A DNA stretch of 64,000 bases from CAYQVO01 sp964421085 (GCA_964421085.1 CAYQVO010000001.1:1-64000), one strand, 5' to 3'. Positions 50,182 through 58,226 are shown, numbered from the stretch's first letter. The notes: generated by a model not told the origin, from the letters alone. A program made the numbers and translations.

Positions 50182-51813
50182 ATGAAAGTCTATTACGATC
50201 CCATTGCTGGAGGCATGGCCTCAATCCCGGAAGACTATGTAGCGCAAGGAACTTTCGCAGCCCATACAACCGCAACAGGAACAGCCGTTCATGGCCTTGG
50301 CACAGCAGCCCTTTCTCCGACAACTGCATTTTCAGCGGCGGATCACAATCACACAGGCGTATATCAACCAGCGGGAAGTTACCTGACGGTAGAGACCGAC
50401 CCTGTGTTCTTGGCATGGGATAAGAGTACAGGCATCAGTATTACCGAGAGCCAGATTTCAGACCTTGGCGATTACGCTGGAGATGCCGCCTTTCAGGCTC
50501 ATGTCACAGCTACCGGCGCTTCGGTTCACGGTTTAGGAAACTCTTCGATTCTCAACACAGGAACCACGGCTGGCACTGTAGCAGCAGGCGACCATACGCA
50601 TGACCTATCAGCCTATGCTCCGCTTGCCTCTCCCTCTTTTACAACTCCTGCCCTTGGTGTGTTCACCGGGACTAGAGGCACCCTTACTAACAACTCCACA
50701 AACGCCACTGTTAACGGCTTTTACGTTACGTGCAACGATTCGCTCACGGCAACTAACACGCGCACACAATATGGCATTGGCACCGCTGCGGGTATGTCGA
50801 TTGATGGGGGCCTCACGAGTGCCGGATCTAGCTGTATGGGCGCGGTAGGGCAGGGGTTACGAGCATACGCTGCGGGGAGAGATGATAACGGCACCATTGG
50901 CACAGTTTATGGCGGCTCGTTTGTAGCTGGCCATAACAACATTGACGTGTATGCGAATCCCGTCACTACCCTTGCTGCGGGACTTGTCTCAACCGCTCTC
51001 GTTCGGCGCGGCACTATTGAAACATATTACGGGCTATACCTCCCTGCGCCGACTAAAATCTCAACACCTGCCGCATGGACAGCGGGAGCAGCAGTCTCGG
51101 CAGGAATCGTGCGAGCGCCCACGGTTGCAAATGGATATTACTACGTGGCTAATGGCGCAGGAACGACTGGGGCAATCGAGCCAACGTGGGACACTACACC
51201 GGGAGGCTCGACCGCCGACAATGATATCACGTGGCGCACTCTCATCATCCCCTCGATAACTAACGAGTGGGGCGTATATCAGGCATCCGGAGCAGCGGTA
51301 AACTATTTTAACGGCGATGTGGGTATCGGGCCGACTTCTCCGCAGGCAGATTTGCACATCTCCCGCTCGGCGGGTGCCACTATCAGGATGCAGCGAGCAG
51401 ATACTTCCGTCTCTGCTAATGACGTGGTTGGCACTCTTGACTTTGTTACCAACGACTCACAGCCTTCGACGAACGTATACGCAGCTCGAATACAAGTCAT
51501 TGCCACTAACACAATTTCATCGGACATCAATCCCGCAAAAATAGTGCTCTCAACTACTCCCACTGGTGTAGGCGCAGCGCTTACTCCAGCTCTCACGCTT
51601 GGCGCAGACCAGAGTGCCTTAATAGCTGGCAAATTTGGATGTAACGGCGCAGCCGTTCAGGCGGCTTATGTAGTAGGCGCAGCAGCACCCGCAGGGGGAA
51701 CGGGAGCAACGGCGGGGGCATACGATACAGCGGCAAACAGAAACGCGATGATTACTCTCGTTAACAACATGAGGACTTGTTTAATTAACGCAGGATTAGC
51801 GGTAGCAGCATGA
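50182..51813 (+). CDS. tail fibre/spike protein with carbohydrate-binding-like module
   Basis: The protein is 543 aa. The N-terminal part has repeats VHGLGTAAL, HNHTGVYQP and HTHDLSAYAP, typical of fibre connectors. Residues about 300-355 (AWTAGAAVSAGIVRAPTVANG, GTTGAIEPTWDTTPGG, DITWRTL) resemble the small W-rich carbohydrate-binding module found in phage fibres. A mostly beta C-terminal part follows. Probably the main receptor-binding protein. Confidence 0.7.
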   Translation: MKVYYDPIAGGMASIPEDYVAQGTFAAHTTATGTAVHGLGTAALSPTTAFSAADHNHTGVYQPAGSYLTVETDPVFLAWDKSTGISITESQISDLGDYAGDAAFQAHVTATGASVHGLGNSSILNTGTTAGTVAAGDHTHDLSAYAPLASPSFTTPALGVFTGTRGTLTNNSTNATVNGFYVTCNDSLTATNTRTQYGIGTAAGMSIDGGLTSAGSSCMGAVGQGLRAYAAGRDDNGTIGTVYGGSFVAGHNNIDVYANPVTTLAAGLVSTALVRRGTIETYYGLYLPAPTKISTPAAWTAGAAVSAGIVRAPTVANGYYYVANGAGTTGAIEPTWDTTPGGSTADNDITWRTLIIPSITNEWGVYQASGAAVNYFNGDVGIGPTSPQADLHISRSAGATIRMQRADTSVSANDVVGTLDFVTNDSQPSTNVYAARIQVIATNTISSDINPAKIVLSTTPTGVGAALTPALTLGADQSALIAGKFGCNGAAVQAAYVVGAAAPAGGTGATAGAYDTAANRNAMITLVNNMRTCLINAGLAVAA

Positions 51814-52013
51814 CAGACATAAAAGCAGAAATCACTCCGGACATTTTGGCGATATTCGGGAAAAACCATAAGTGGATAATGAAGGTGATGCCGAACGGGG
51901 AATTTAAGTTTAACCGAGAAGATTTTCCGGGCATGACTCCGGATGAATTTGCTCGCGAAGTGGTGTGGATAATGGAGCAACATCTCAGGCTCGACATCAA
52001 GGCGGCAGCATGA
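51810..52013 (+). CDS. small phage protein after the fibre
   Basis: The protein is 67 aa. IFGKNHKWIMKVMPNGEFKFNRE then FAREVVWIMEQHL; small alpha/beta. It overlaps both neighbours by 4 nt. It could be a fibre chaperone, by position only. Confidence 0.5.
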   Translation: MTDIKAEITPDILAIFGKNHKWIMKVMPNGEFKFNREDFPGMTPDEFAREVVWIMEQHLRLDIKAAA

Positions 52014-52186
52014 ACGAACTCAACGAACTTAAAGCCCAAGCCTACGATTGCATTTTGCAGATTGAGGCGCATCAAAGGCAGATTGAGGTTTACAGGCAAC
52101 AGCTTGGCGCCATCAACGACAGGATAAGGGATTTTAAAATGCCGCTTCCGGAAGTGCCAATCCCGCCAAACGAACCAAAGGAATAG
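52010..52186 (+). CDS. small coiled-coil phage protein
   Basis: The protein is 58 aa from ATG 52010. A single coiled-coil helix (LKAQAYDCILQIEAHQRQIE onward) ends in a Pro-rich tail. Similar small proteins occur beside phage fibre genes. Function unknown. Confidence 0.5.
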   Translation: MNELNELKAQAYDCILQIEAHQRQIEVYRQQLGAINDRIRDFKMPLPEVPIPPNEPKE

Positions 52187-52189
52187 CCC

Positions 52190-52324
52190 ATGCTACTGCT
52201 TTTCTTTCATCGCATCGCTGGCCGACTCAGGAAAACAAAGGGCGGGCGCGTGACTTTCAGGCAGATACGCACACTTCGAATCGAAGGGCCAGGAATAGTA
52301 AGGCGAACCGCGAAACGATATTAA
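52190..52324 (+). CDS. 44-residue basic peptide
   Basis: An ATG at 52190, 3 bp after the previous stop, opens 44 codons. Hydrophobic start (LLLFFH) then an Arg-rich body. The RBS AAGGAAT lies 8 bp upstream. Coding is plausible but not certain. Confidence 0.35.
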   Translation: MLLLFFHRIAGRLRKTKGGRVTFRQIRTLRIEGPGIVRRTAKRY

Positions 52325-52350
52325 GGACTAATCTTTATCAAGGATTTACT

Positions 52351-52560
52351 ATGTTAAGTTCAGTTTATAAATGGCTTGCTGAAAAGGTTATTGCAAGGAT
52401 TCTTCAGCCTTCATCTGTTATTGGTTACCTGACGGCGATGTTTGCTTATTTGAGCTGGAACCCTTCAGCTATAGGGCTGGAAGCCATGAAGCAGCTTGCG
52501 CTGGCGTTGGCCTCGGTGATTCTCTGGCTTGTGAATGAAAGGCCGTGGATAAAAAAATAG
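52351..52560 (+). CDS. holin-like membrane protein
   Basis: The protein is 69 aa. Hydrophobic segments SSVIGYLTAMFAYLSW and LALALASVILWLV (residues about 22-38 and 49-62) make two membrane helices with a basic end (NERPWIKK), the profile of a small holin. It is the last gene of the rightward late region, some distance from the lysozyme. Confidence 0.5.
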   Translation: MLSSVYKWLAEKVIARILQPSSVIGYLTAMFAYLSWNPSAIGLEAMKQLALALASVILWLVNERPWIKK

Positions 52561-52592
52561 TGCGGATGCGAACGCTTGGGCGCTCGTATCTG

Positions 52593-52883
52593 TTAGTTTT
52601 CATCCGGAGGGATTAGGCCAAGAGCAAGCGCCTTTTCTCTTAATACAATTTGGCGGCTTTCTGCATTCAGCGGAAGGCCGCGTTTGTGCGTTTCAGATAG
52701 AAACTCTCCCATCGTCATCTCAACACGGAACGTCTCAAAGCCCTCCCTCATCTGTTCCCATTCCCATAGATCCAAGTTCTTCATATATTCAGAGTAGGAA
52801 TAGCCGCTTCGAATAGAATCGAAATTTTCACGCGGAATAACCTGAACGAACTTCTTCCCATATGGCAGGGGAATCTTGATCAT
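52593..52883 (-). CDS. hypothetical protein in the leftward lysogeny operon
   Basis: The protein is 96 aa. Charged, soluble, with YSYSEYMKNLDLWEWEQMREGFETFR, helical. Last gene of a three-gene leftward operon (53532 to 52593) with 4-nt overlaps. Since it would be expressed in the lysogen, it may affect the host. Not recognised. Confidence 0.5.
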   Translation of the reverse strand: MIKIPLPYGKKFVQVIPRENFDSIRSGYSYSEYMKNLDLWEWEQMREGFETFRVEMTMGEFLSETHKRGLPLNAESRQIVLREKALALGLIPPDEN

Positions 52884-53284
52884 TTCGTCTGGTAATTGGG
52901 TGGAAGTTCATACGATGTGAATTGAAGGCCGCTTGAATCTGCCTTATCCACTCGAAACCGAAATCCCTGATAGTTTATATCCTGCGGGAAAGTTGCCGGA
53001 AATGTAATCTCGCTTTGAAGTGGTTCAGAGTAGTGAGTACCGTATTTGCTCACAGTGTACGATTGCGATCTCTGAGTTAATCGAATGGTATTGTAAGACA
53101 CACCGGAATAAACAAGCTCCTGAGTGCCTCCAAAACCAAATCCGTTAGTGTACGCAGTAAAGAGCGGAGAGCCTACCGGGACAGTTCTAGCCTCGTTAGG
53201 CGCAAGATCAATAGTGTACTTGGTTGAGCAACCGCAAAAAACCATCATTAAAACCGCTAACGCAATAGCCGCAGCAGTTTTCAT
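52880..53284 (-). CDS. prophage lipoprotein
   Basis: The protein is 134 aa. Signal peptide with lipobox VFCGC (Cys19 at the end of MKTAAAIALAVLMMVFCGC). The mature part is beta-rich with 'LFTAYTNGFGFGGTQELVYSGV'-type strands but no known domain. It lies in the probable lysogeny operon, so it may act as a surface-exposed lysogenic-conversion or superinfection-exclusion factor. That role is inference. Confidence 0.6.
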   Translation of the reverse strand: MKTAAAIALAVLMMVFCGCSTKYTIDLAPNEARTVPVGSPLFTAYTNGFGFGGTQELVYSGVSYNTIRLTQRSQSYTVSKYGTHYSEPLQSEITFPATFPQDINYQGFRFRVDKADSSGLQFTSYELPPNYQTK

Positions 53285-53532
53285 TTCTTGTCTCCTTTCT
53301 TACTAGTGTCCAAAAATTCCCCGTCGAGCATCTTCCCATATTTTGACCAACTAAGGCCGGATATTTTTCGAAGCCTACAAAGAAACCCGACAAATTCATT
53401 CATCTTTGATGCCTCGCTATCGCGCCAAAATAGCAATTTCGAGTGGGGCTGGCTAACGGCTCTTGATAACTCCCGAATCCCTAAGCCCGTAATCTCTTGA
53501 ACCGTCTTAATAAATCGCATTGAGCCGAGCAT
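53281..53532 (-). CDS. HTH-like protein, candidate lysogeny regulator
   Basis: The protein is 83 aa (start at 53532; an internal ATG at 53520 is possible). IKTVQEITGLGIRELSRAVSQPHSKLLFWRDSEASKMNEF and GFLCRLRKISGLSWSKYGKML fit a small Cro/CI-like helix-turn-helix. First gene of the leftward operon that abuts the operators at 53598-53645, which is why I propose it as repressor or regulator. No C-terminal oligomerisation or cleavage domain. Confidence 0.5.
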   Translation of the reverse strand: MLGSMRFIKTVQEITGLGIRELSRAVSQPHSKLLFWRDSEASKMNEFVGFLCRLRKISGLSWSKYGKMLDGEFLDTSKKGDKK

Positions 53533-53597
53533 AGACCAAGCCTTCTAATTGATAAAATAGGAAATCTCACTATCAGGCTAATCTTTTTTAGGCGCAT

Positions 53598-53613
53598 GGT
53601 CAAGATATTAACC
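53598..53613. promoter_or_regulatory. candidate operator OL (16-bp palindrome)
   Basis: GGTCAAGATATTAACC is a near-perfect inverted repeat (GGTCAA N4 TTAACC), one base off the second copy at 53630. Its reverse complement supplies a TTGACC that could be the -35 box of the leftward operon. Confidence 0.7.
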
Positions 53614-53622
53614 AGAAAGCTA

Positions 53623-53654
53623 TTGACTTGGTCAAGATGTTGACCGATTATAAT
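53623..53654 (+). promoter_or_regulatory. rightward promoter overlapping the operator
   Basis: A -35 like TTGACT (53623-53628) and a consensus TATAAT (53649-53654) flank the OR palindrome with a 20-bp spacer, longer than ideal. The TATAAT ends only four bases before the ATG of the next gene, so a transcript would be almost leaderless. Confidence 0.55.
53630..53645. promoter_or_regulatory. candidate operator OR (16-bp perfect palindrome)
   Basis: GGTCAAGATGTTGACC is a perfect inverted repeat (GGTCAA N4 TTGACC). Centre-to-centre distance to the first copy is 32 bp, about three helical turns, so bound proteins would lie on one face of the DNA. It overlaps the spacer of the rightward promoter. 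Confidence 0.75.
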
Positions 53655-53658
53655 TAAC

Positions 53659-53880
53659 ATGGAACAAGAAACCCCCTGCAAATCCTGCCAAGAAACGGAC
53701 ATTCAGGCCCGAATCTGCGCGGTTTGCGGGGCTATTGTTTGCGACCTTTGCGCGGTTTTCTCGATTCTGGCCGATGGTCCTTTCTGCTCGGATGAGTGCT
53801 TGGACAAAGCAATCAAAAGAGCAGCGGAAGACTGGATAGACGAGAAAACGACGCGACTTTGGTTAGATAATAACAAGTGA
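53659..53880 (+). CDS. small zinc-binding protein with a leaderless-type start
   Basis: The protein is 73 aa. Two Cys pairs, CKSC (residues 7-10) and CAVC/CDLC (residues 20-31), then CSDEC, make a double zinc knuckle. There is no Shine-Dalgarno; the TATAAT lies 4 bp before the ATG, as at the lambda PRM cI leaderless start. First gene of the rightward recombination operon. Confidence 0.6.
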   Translation: MEQETPCKSCQETDIQARICAVCGAIVCDLCAVFSILADGPFCSDECLDKAIKRAAEDWIDEKTTRLWLDNNK

Positions 53881-53888
53881 GAGGAACT

Positions 53889-54038
53889 ATGAGCGACTTC
53901 AGAAACAACCGAGACGAGCTTGAAAAACGAATTGGAGAACTTCAAGAGCGCTTGCGCTTCGCCACATCGGAGGACGAGGCGCAAACGATTATCGAAAACA
54001 TTAGAACGCTTATGGCCTGGCTAAAGGCTGCGAAATAG
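53889..54038 (+). CDS. 49-residue helical protein
   Basis: An ATG at 53889, with GAGAGGA just before it, opens 49 codons. It is a charged coiled helix (ELEKRIGELQERLRFA) ending in MAWLKAAK. Function unknown; it sits between the zinc protein and the recombination gene. Confidence 0.5.
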   Translation: MSDFRNNRDELEKRIGELQERLRFATSEDEAQTIIENIRTLMAWLKAAK

Positions 54039-54048
54039 AGAGGAAGAA

Positions 54049-55053
54049 ATGGCAAGCGAAGAGAAAGGACTTGTAGTTATTGATTATGCGCCCGTTGATG
54101 CGAAAACGATGCAGGCGCAAGTAAATGCAATTCAGGACGCTATGCGAAGCGTAATGAAAGAGGGAACGCATTACGGCAAGGTTCCCGGCTGCGGAGATAA
54201 GCCCGCACTGCATAAGCCGGGAGCCGAAAAACTCGGCCTCATGTTCAGGCTAAGGCCAACAATCGCCATTGACGAGCGGCATCTCGAGAACGGGCATCGC
54301 GAGTATCAAATTATCTGTTCGCTCCTCGACATGTCAGGCTCGATAGTGGGGCAGGGCGTTGGCTCATGCTCAACGCTAGAGAGCAAATACCGCTGGAGGA
54401 ATGCCGAGCGGGCTTGCCCTACTTGCGGAAAATCGGCGCTCATCAAATCAACAGACTTTCAAACCAAAGAAGCAAACGGATGGCTTTGCTATGGAAAGAA
54501 AGGCGGCTGCGGGGCAAGGTTTCCGCTCGGATCTCCTGACATCGAAGGGCAGATAGTCGGAAGAGTAGAAAACACGGACATCGCAGACCAATATAATACC
54601 GTGCTGAAGATGGCAAAAAAACGGGCGCATGTTGATGCAATCCTTACCACAACAGCCGCAAGTGATATTTTCACGCAGGACATTGAGGACTTGCCCGATT
54701 CTGCGCTTCCGCCAAAGGCGTTTGAACATCAGGCGCGAGTTGTTCCGGCAGATACCTTAAGCGAGTCACGAAAGCAGCTTGCAGAAATCGACCGCGAAGA
54801 GGCGCATAGCAAGGCGAAGTTTGTTTACGATGCGAAGCTAATCGTTAAGGCTATCGGCGCAGATAAATGGCCCGAGACTTGGAAGAAGGCAAGGGCGGAG
54901 TATTCCTGTACTCATGCCGGTTCGGAAGTGTTCTGCGAGCGCCGAGTCGAAGGATGGGATCAGTTTTGCACGAAGCAGCCGGAAGATAGCGGCGATCCTT
55001 ACGATTGCCTCGGCGACTTACCAGACTTGATAAGCAAGACGGAGGCAGCATGA
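54049..55053 (+). CDS. phage recombination/annealing-operon protein with zinc ribbon
   Basis: The protein is 334 aa. Segments EGTHYGKVPGCGDKPALHKPGAEKLG, GVGSCSTLESKYRWRN, CPTCGK...CGARFPL (zinc ribbon, near residues 123-163) and DQYNTVLKMAKKRAHVDAILTTT match a conserved phage protein found in recombination operons. Its function is usually described as unknown or Rad52/Erf-like. I have no proof of ssDNA annealing. The C-terminal region has more Cys/Trp residues. Confidence 0.6.
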   Translation: MASEEKGLVVIDYAPVDAKTMQAQVNAIQDAMRSVMKEGTHYGKVPGCGDKPALHKPGAEKLGLMFRLRPTIAIDERHLENGHREYQIICSLLDMSGSIVGQGVGSCSTLESKYRWRNAERACPTCGKSALIKSTDFQTKEANGWLCYGKKGGCGARFPLGSPDIEGQIVGRVENTDIADQYNTVLKMAKKRAHVDAILTTTAASDIFTQDIEDLPDSALPPKAFEHQARVVPADTLSESRKQLAEIDREEAHSKAKFVYDAKLIVKAIGADKWPETWKKARAEYSCTHAGSEVFCERRVEGWDQFCTKQPEDSGDPYDCLGDLPDLISKTEAA

Positions 55054-55241
55054 TTAAAGCATACGATGCACCCACAGCAGCAGCGATGTTTATCCAGCAC
55101 ATAACAGAGGCGAGGCGAATGCTTGATGCAGCGCCCCATGCTGGCGTTACCGAGACATTCAAAGAGCTTCGGCGTGTTATCAATGAAGCCGAGGCATGTT
55201 GGGAAACTCTGGAGCAACTTAGAGAGGAAGAAAATGACTGA
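55050..55241 (+). CDS. small helical phage protein
   Basis: The protein is 63 aa from the ATGA overlap at 55050. Helical, charged (EARRMLDAAPHAGVTETFKE). Between two recombination-operon genes. Not recognised. Confidence 0.5.
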   Translation: MIKAYDAPTAAAMFIQHITEARRMLDAAPHAGVTETFKELRRVINEAEACWETLEQLREEEND

Positions 55242-55911
55242 CGCACTGTTACCCGTAATCAAAGAGCAGCAACTTTCAATCGTGGCCTCGGTTGAGGCGC
55301 TAAAGATTGACATAGCAAATCCGGACACGGCAGAAAAGGCAGGCTTCTATCTTGGCAAGGTAAAGGCAGCACAAAAGGATTTAGATGCCTTGCGCAAAAG
55401 CCTCACGAAGCCGCTGGACGATAAGAAGAAAGACATCATGGAGGCATTCCGCGATCCGGAAAAGACGCTTTCAGGAGTCGAGGCGCACCTGAAAGGGCAG
55501 CTTCTTAAATGGTCTGCGCACCTGGAAGACATCCGCCGCAAAGAGCAAGCCGAGCTTGAAAGGAAGGCAAAAGAACAGCAAGAAAAGGCCAGGGCCATGC
55601 TTGAAGCGGAAGCAAAAGCGAAGCTTGAAGAAGATCCTTTTGCATTCGATGAAGTGGAAGCAATAGAAGCCGAAGCCGCAACGCTTTGTGTTCCGACTCC
55701 GATATTACCCGAGCGGAAAACGATTCCTTTTAATGCATCAAAACGGCTTCTGTATAAATGGCGCGTTAAAGATATGGACGCGGTGCCGCGTGAATACCTA
55801 ATGCTCGATGAAAAGAAGCTCGGCGAGGTTGCTAGGGCAGCAAAGGGCGAAGCGGAAATCCCCGGCATAGAGTTTTACACAGAAGAGATTTTGACAGCGA
55901 GAAGTGCATAA
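55234..55911 (+). CDS. conserved phage protein with long coiled coil
   Basis: The protein is 225 aa. A coiled coil over residues 35-150 (LERKAKEQQEKARAMLEAEA) leads to YKWRVKDMDAVPREYLMLDEKKLGEV, a C-terminal motif that recurs in phage proteins beside recombinases. Often annotated only as hypothetical. It probably works with the neighbouring 334-aa protein. Confidence 0.55.
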   Translation: MTDALLPVIKEQQLSIVASVEALKIDIANPDTAEKAGFYLGKVKAAQKDLDALRKSLTKPLDDKKKDIMEAFRDPEKTLSGVEAHLKGQLLKWSAHLEDIRRKEQAELERKAKEQQEKARAMLEAEAKAKLEEDPFAFDEVEAIEAEAATLCVPTPILPERKTIPFNASKRLLYKWRVKDMDAVPREYLMLDEKKLGEVARAAKGEAEIPGIEFYTEEILTARSA

Positions 55912-55951
55912 GGATTTTAAGTAACAAGGAAAAACATCGGAGGGTTTTGAC

Positions 55952-56290
55952 ATGGACAGAAAAGAAATGGTTAAGGCAGGAACGCAGTTAGTGGCGCTAG
56001 CCGAGATGGTAGACCTGATGAAAGGCAGAGGCTTTCGCCAGGAAGAAATCGAAGAGATTTCAAAGGACAACTACAACAAAAAAACGCTTCGGCTTGCTTC
56101 GAAGTTCCTCCACGAAATCAAAGTCGCAAGGCTCGGCAAAGCGGTTATTCTTTGCGCTCTTATGGGATCAGTCTCGGCTTGCACTGTGACGGGTTCGGTT
56201 GATTGGCATGGGGAGACGGGGAAAAGTGCCACCATCGTAAGCAAGGAGTTTGTTGATAAGCCTCAGGCCATTAATGCGCGGAGGTATTGA
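55952..56290 (+). CDS. small protein with HTH-like start and internal hydrophobic/lipobox-like segment
   Basis: The protein is 112 aa. EMVDLMKGRGFRQEEIEEISKDNYNKKTLRLA resembles a small DNA-binding or replication-type domain. Later AVILCALMGSVSACTV looks like a lipoprotein signal in mid-chain. An internal start near 56100 could make a lipoprotein. Unrecognised. Confidence 0.45.
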   Translation: MDRKEMVKAGTQLVALAEMVDLMKGRGFRQEEIEEISKDNYNKKTLRLASKFLHEIKVARLGKAVILCALMGSVSACTVTGSVDWHGETGKSATIVSKEFVDKPQAINARRY

Positions 56291-56293
56291 GAC

Positions 56294-56566
56294 ATGGAAG
56301 AACAGACAGAAAAGAAAGGGGCGAATTGGGCGCTCTTAATACTCTTTGCGCTCGCTGCATTTGGAACCTTGGAGCTTTGGAACCATATGCGCGGCGGGCC
56401 ATTTAGGCCATGGCTAATCGATGATGCAGAACTTGCCCGCCTTACCGCCCGAGAGCTGACATTGCAGGAACGAGAGCAGGAGATAGCACAAGCAAACGCC
56501 CTTGATGAGCGCATGATGCAGATAGCAAAGCAGCAAGATAGCGAAGCGAAAAGAAAATTTAAGTAG
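56294..56566 (+). CDS. membrane protein with C-terminal coiled coil
   Basis: The protein is 90 aa. One N-terminal helix (WALLILFALAAFGTLELW, residues 12-29), then an amphipathic Glu/Gln/Arg-rich helix (ARELTLQEREQEIAQANALD). This is the layout of a Rz-type spanin subunit, but it lies far from the lysozyme. It is followed by a strong terminator. Confidence 0.5.
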   Translation: MEEQTEKKGANWALLILFALAAFGTLELWNHMRGGPFRPWLIDDAELARLTARELTLQEREQEIAQANALDERMMQIAKQQDSEAKRKFK

Positions 56567-56583
56567 TTAGGAAACCTCTCACC

Positions 56584-56631
56584 GAGCCGGGGCGCAGAAA
56601 AATGGCTCTTTTGCGCCTCGGCTCATTTTCT
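56584..56631 (+). terminator. terminator before the integrase gene
   Basis: A 13-bp stem (GAGCCGGGGCGCA / TGCGCCTCGGCTC, one mismatch or G-T pair) with a 15-nt loop is followed by ATTTTCTT. It ends the recombination operon, so the integrase has its own promoter or read-through. Confidence 0.8.
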
Positions 56632-56733
56632 TGAATAAGAAATAAGAGATTAGAGGAACCGAGGTTTTATGACTGTTTTCCGTAATTATGTTTCTTTAAT
56701 GCCAACGATCCCGAATAGAATGGAGGTAGGGGG

Positions 56734-57705
56734 ATGGCAGTCAGAAAGTTGCGGGGTTCCACTTATTTGGATATCGACGCTAAGGCGGCGCTTTGTGATT
56801 TCCTCGCTACCCTTGCACCCTTCACGCGCTACAACTATCGCCATCGCTTCCACGCATGGCTTTCCTTCCTTGGCGATCTTCCATTCCACGAAGCCACGAA
56901 AATTGATGCGCTTAACTTCATTTCCGAAGTGCGAAAAACTCCAGGCATCCGCTCCGGGCTTCTTCCAACTGAGAAGCAGGTCAGAAGCTATATCGTGATA
57001 AATCATTCCATCTACAAGCGAGCCATCTGCCCATTTTACGAAGAGATTCGAAATCCATTTGAAGCAGTACTTGCCATGAAGACAAGGCCAAGGGCCGAAA
57101 AGCCAAGGCGACCAACAAGGCGCATTCCCGATGGGGAAGTTGCGGCTATGGAAGCAATAGCAAGGGCGGCTATGTCGAGGCGGGGCATAATGGAAGCGGC
57201 ACTTTTTGCCGCCTTTTGCGCGGGCGGCTTGCGTCTCGAGGAAGTGCAAACGTTAGAGATAGGCCAGGTAAGACACTTAGGCGATATTTTATATTTCAAT
57301 TTGCCGGTCACAAAATCAGGCGAAGAACAGGACAGATCCGTTATGCAATGGGGAGCGCCCTTGCTTGAGCGCTACACGGCCCAAAGACTCTCGGAAGGGG
57401 CAAGCCTAGAGGATAGGCTTTTTATCCGCTACAACGCCAAGGATTTGCCCGTAACCGACCGCATGAATAGATCCATGATAGCTAGAGAGTTTGAACGAGT
57501 GCAGCGGGCGGCTGGAATCAGGCGTTTCTACTCTCCGCACTGTGCGAGGAAAACCGCAATTTCAAAACTTGCAGAGATGGGTATTCCGGCAGTGGAAATT
57601 CAAAAACTCTCAGGCCATAAACATCTGGCCTCAGTCGAGCGATACATATTGTTGAGTGAAACAGTAAAGAACTTTAAGGGGCTTAAAGTTTCTTTTGAGA
57701 AGTGA
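56734..57705 (+). CDS. int: tyrosine-type phage integrase
   Basis: The protein is 323 aa from ATG 56734 with GGAGGTAGG upstream. Catalytic residues are present: R167 (GLRLEE), K194 (TKSG), H269-x-x-R272 (SPHCARK), H295 (SGHKH) and the nucleophile Y304 (VERYILL). An N-terminal SAM-like core-binding domain (residues 15-115) precedes them. It catalyses site-specific recombination at att. It lies next to the right att site, which supports attR. Confidence 0.92.
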   Translation: MAVRKLRGSTYLDIDAKAALCDFLATLAPFTRYNYRHRFHAWLSFLGDLPFHEATKIDALNFISEVRKTPGIRSGLLPTEKQVRSYIVINHSIYKRAICPFYEEIRNPFEAVLAMKTRPRAEKPRRPTRRIPDGEVAAMEAIARAAMSRRGIMEAALFAAFCAGGLRLEEVQTLEIGQVRHLGDILYFNLPVTKSGEEQDRSVMQWGAPLLERYTAQRLSEGASLEDRLFIRYNAKDLPVTDRMNRSMIAREFERVQRAAGIRRFYSPHCARKTAISKLAEMGIPAVEIQKLSGHKHLASVERYILLSETVKNFKGLKVSFEK

Positions 57706-57953
57706 CGTTTTTGTATTGATAAAAAAGTAAATGAAGCGTATCTAAAAAGACAATCCCGCAAAGAGGCAAGAAACTCCCCGGCAGGTAGCTTCTAATCAAA
57801 ACCTCTTCAAAGGCGCAAATACTTTGGCAGGTTGTAGCAAAGTATTAAGATGCTTTTCAAGATTATTGCGATCCCAAACTGCCGCAGAACTTAAAGCGGC
57901 ATCACAATGGTACCGATACTCATTCAGAGGGTTTTGCCGGGAGATTTTTCAAA
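57706..57953. other. attR-containing spacer
   Basis: 248 bp between the integrase stop and the next gene. It contains the right 14-bp att core and an AT-rich stretch (57715-57745) that could bind integrase arm sites. No gene seen. Confidence 0.6.
57844..57857 (+). other. candidate attR core
   Basis: Right copy of ATTAAGATGCTTTT. The base after it differs from the left copy (C instead of T), setting the edge of identity at 14 bp. Confidence 0.65.
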
Positions 57954-58226
57954 TTGCAGCAGGAAAAAGACATAGCGTTATTCACAGCTTATGATGACTG
58001 GGAGGTGTTTGACTCCTCCCGCCCTGAAAAGAATCTGCTGCTGGCAGTTCTTGTTTCAGCGATGAACGACCTGAGAAAAGAGGGGGAACTTCAGAGAAAA
58101 GCGACGCAGTTCTTCCTAAGCTGCGAAAACGACTATCTTTTTTCCTTTCGCACAATCTGCAGCTATCTTGAGATCGATCCGGCCCGGGTTCTGTGCATAA
58201 CGGGACTGCGGGAACGGCAAATGTAG
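57954..58226 (+). CDS. small conserved hypothetical protein
   Basis: The protein is 90 aa from a TTG with GGGAG upstream. EKNLLLAVLVSAMNDLRKEGEL then FFLSCENDYLFSFRTICSYLEIDPARV is a pattern I have seen in small bacterial proteins with a short HTH-like end. First host gene right of the prophage. Function unknown. Confidence 0.5.
   Translation: MQQEKDIALFTAYDDWEVFDSSRPEKNLLLAVLVSAMNDLRKEGELQRKATQFFLSCENDYLFSFRTICSYLEIDPARVLCITGLRERQM

Larger units (their letters stand above)
18436..57857. mobile_element. siphovirus-type prophage, 39.4 kb, apparently complete
   Basis: The region between two copies of ATTAAGATGCTTTT holds a full set of phage modules: replication and regulation, terminase, portal, capsid, connectors, tail tube, frameshifting tail chaperone, tape measure, tail tip, lysis, fibres, lysogeny operators, recombination genes and an integrase next to the right repeat. 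Base composition is visibly more AT-rich than on both flanks, and genes overlap by ATGA throughout. No tail sheath gene is seen, so a long non-contractile tail is expected. A 10-N gap lies inside the portal gene. Confidence 0.9.

Noticed and set aside
52593..53532. Classical lambda CI repressor
   Set aside because: The HTH-like protein is only 83 aa and lacks a C-terminal dimerisation/autocleavage domain; a candidate small regulator is all I can support.
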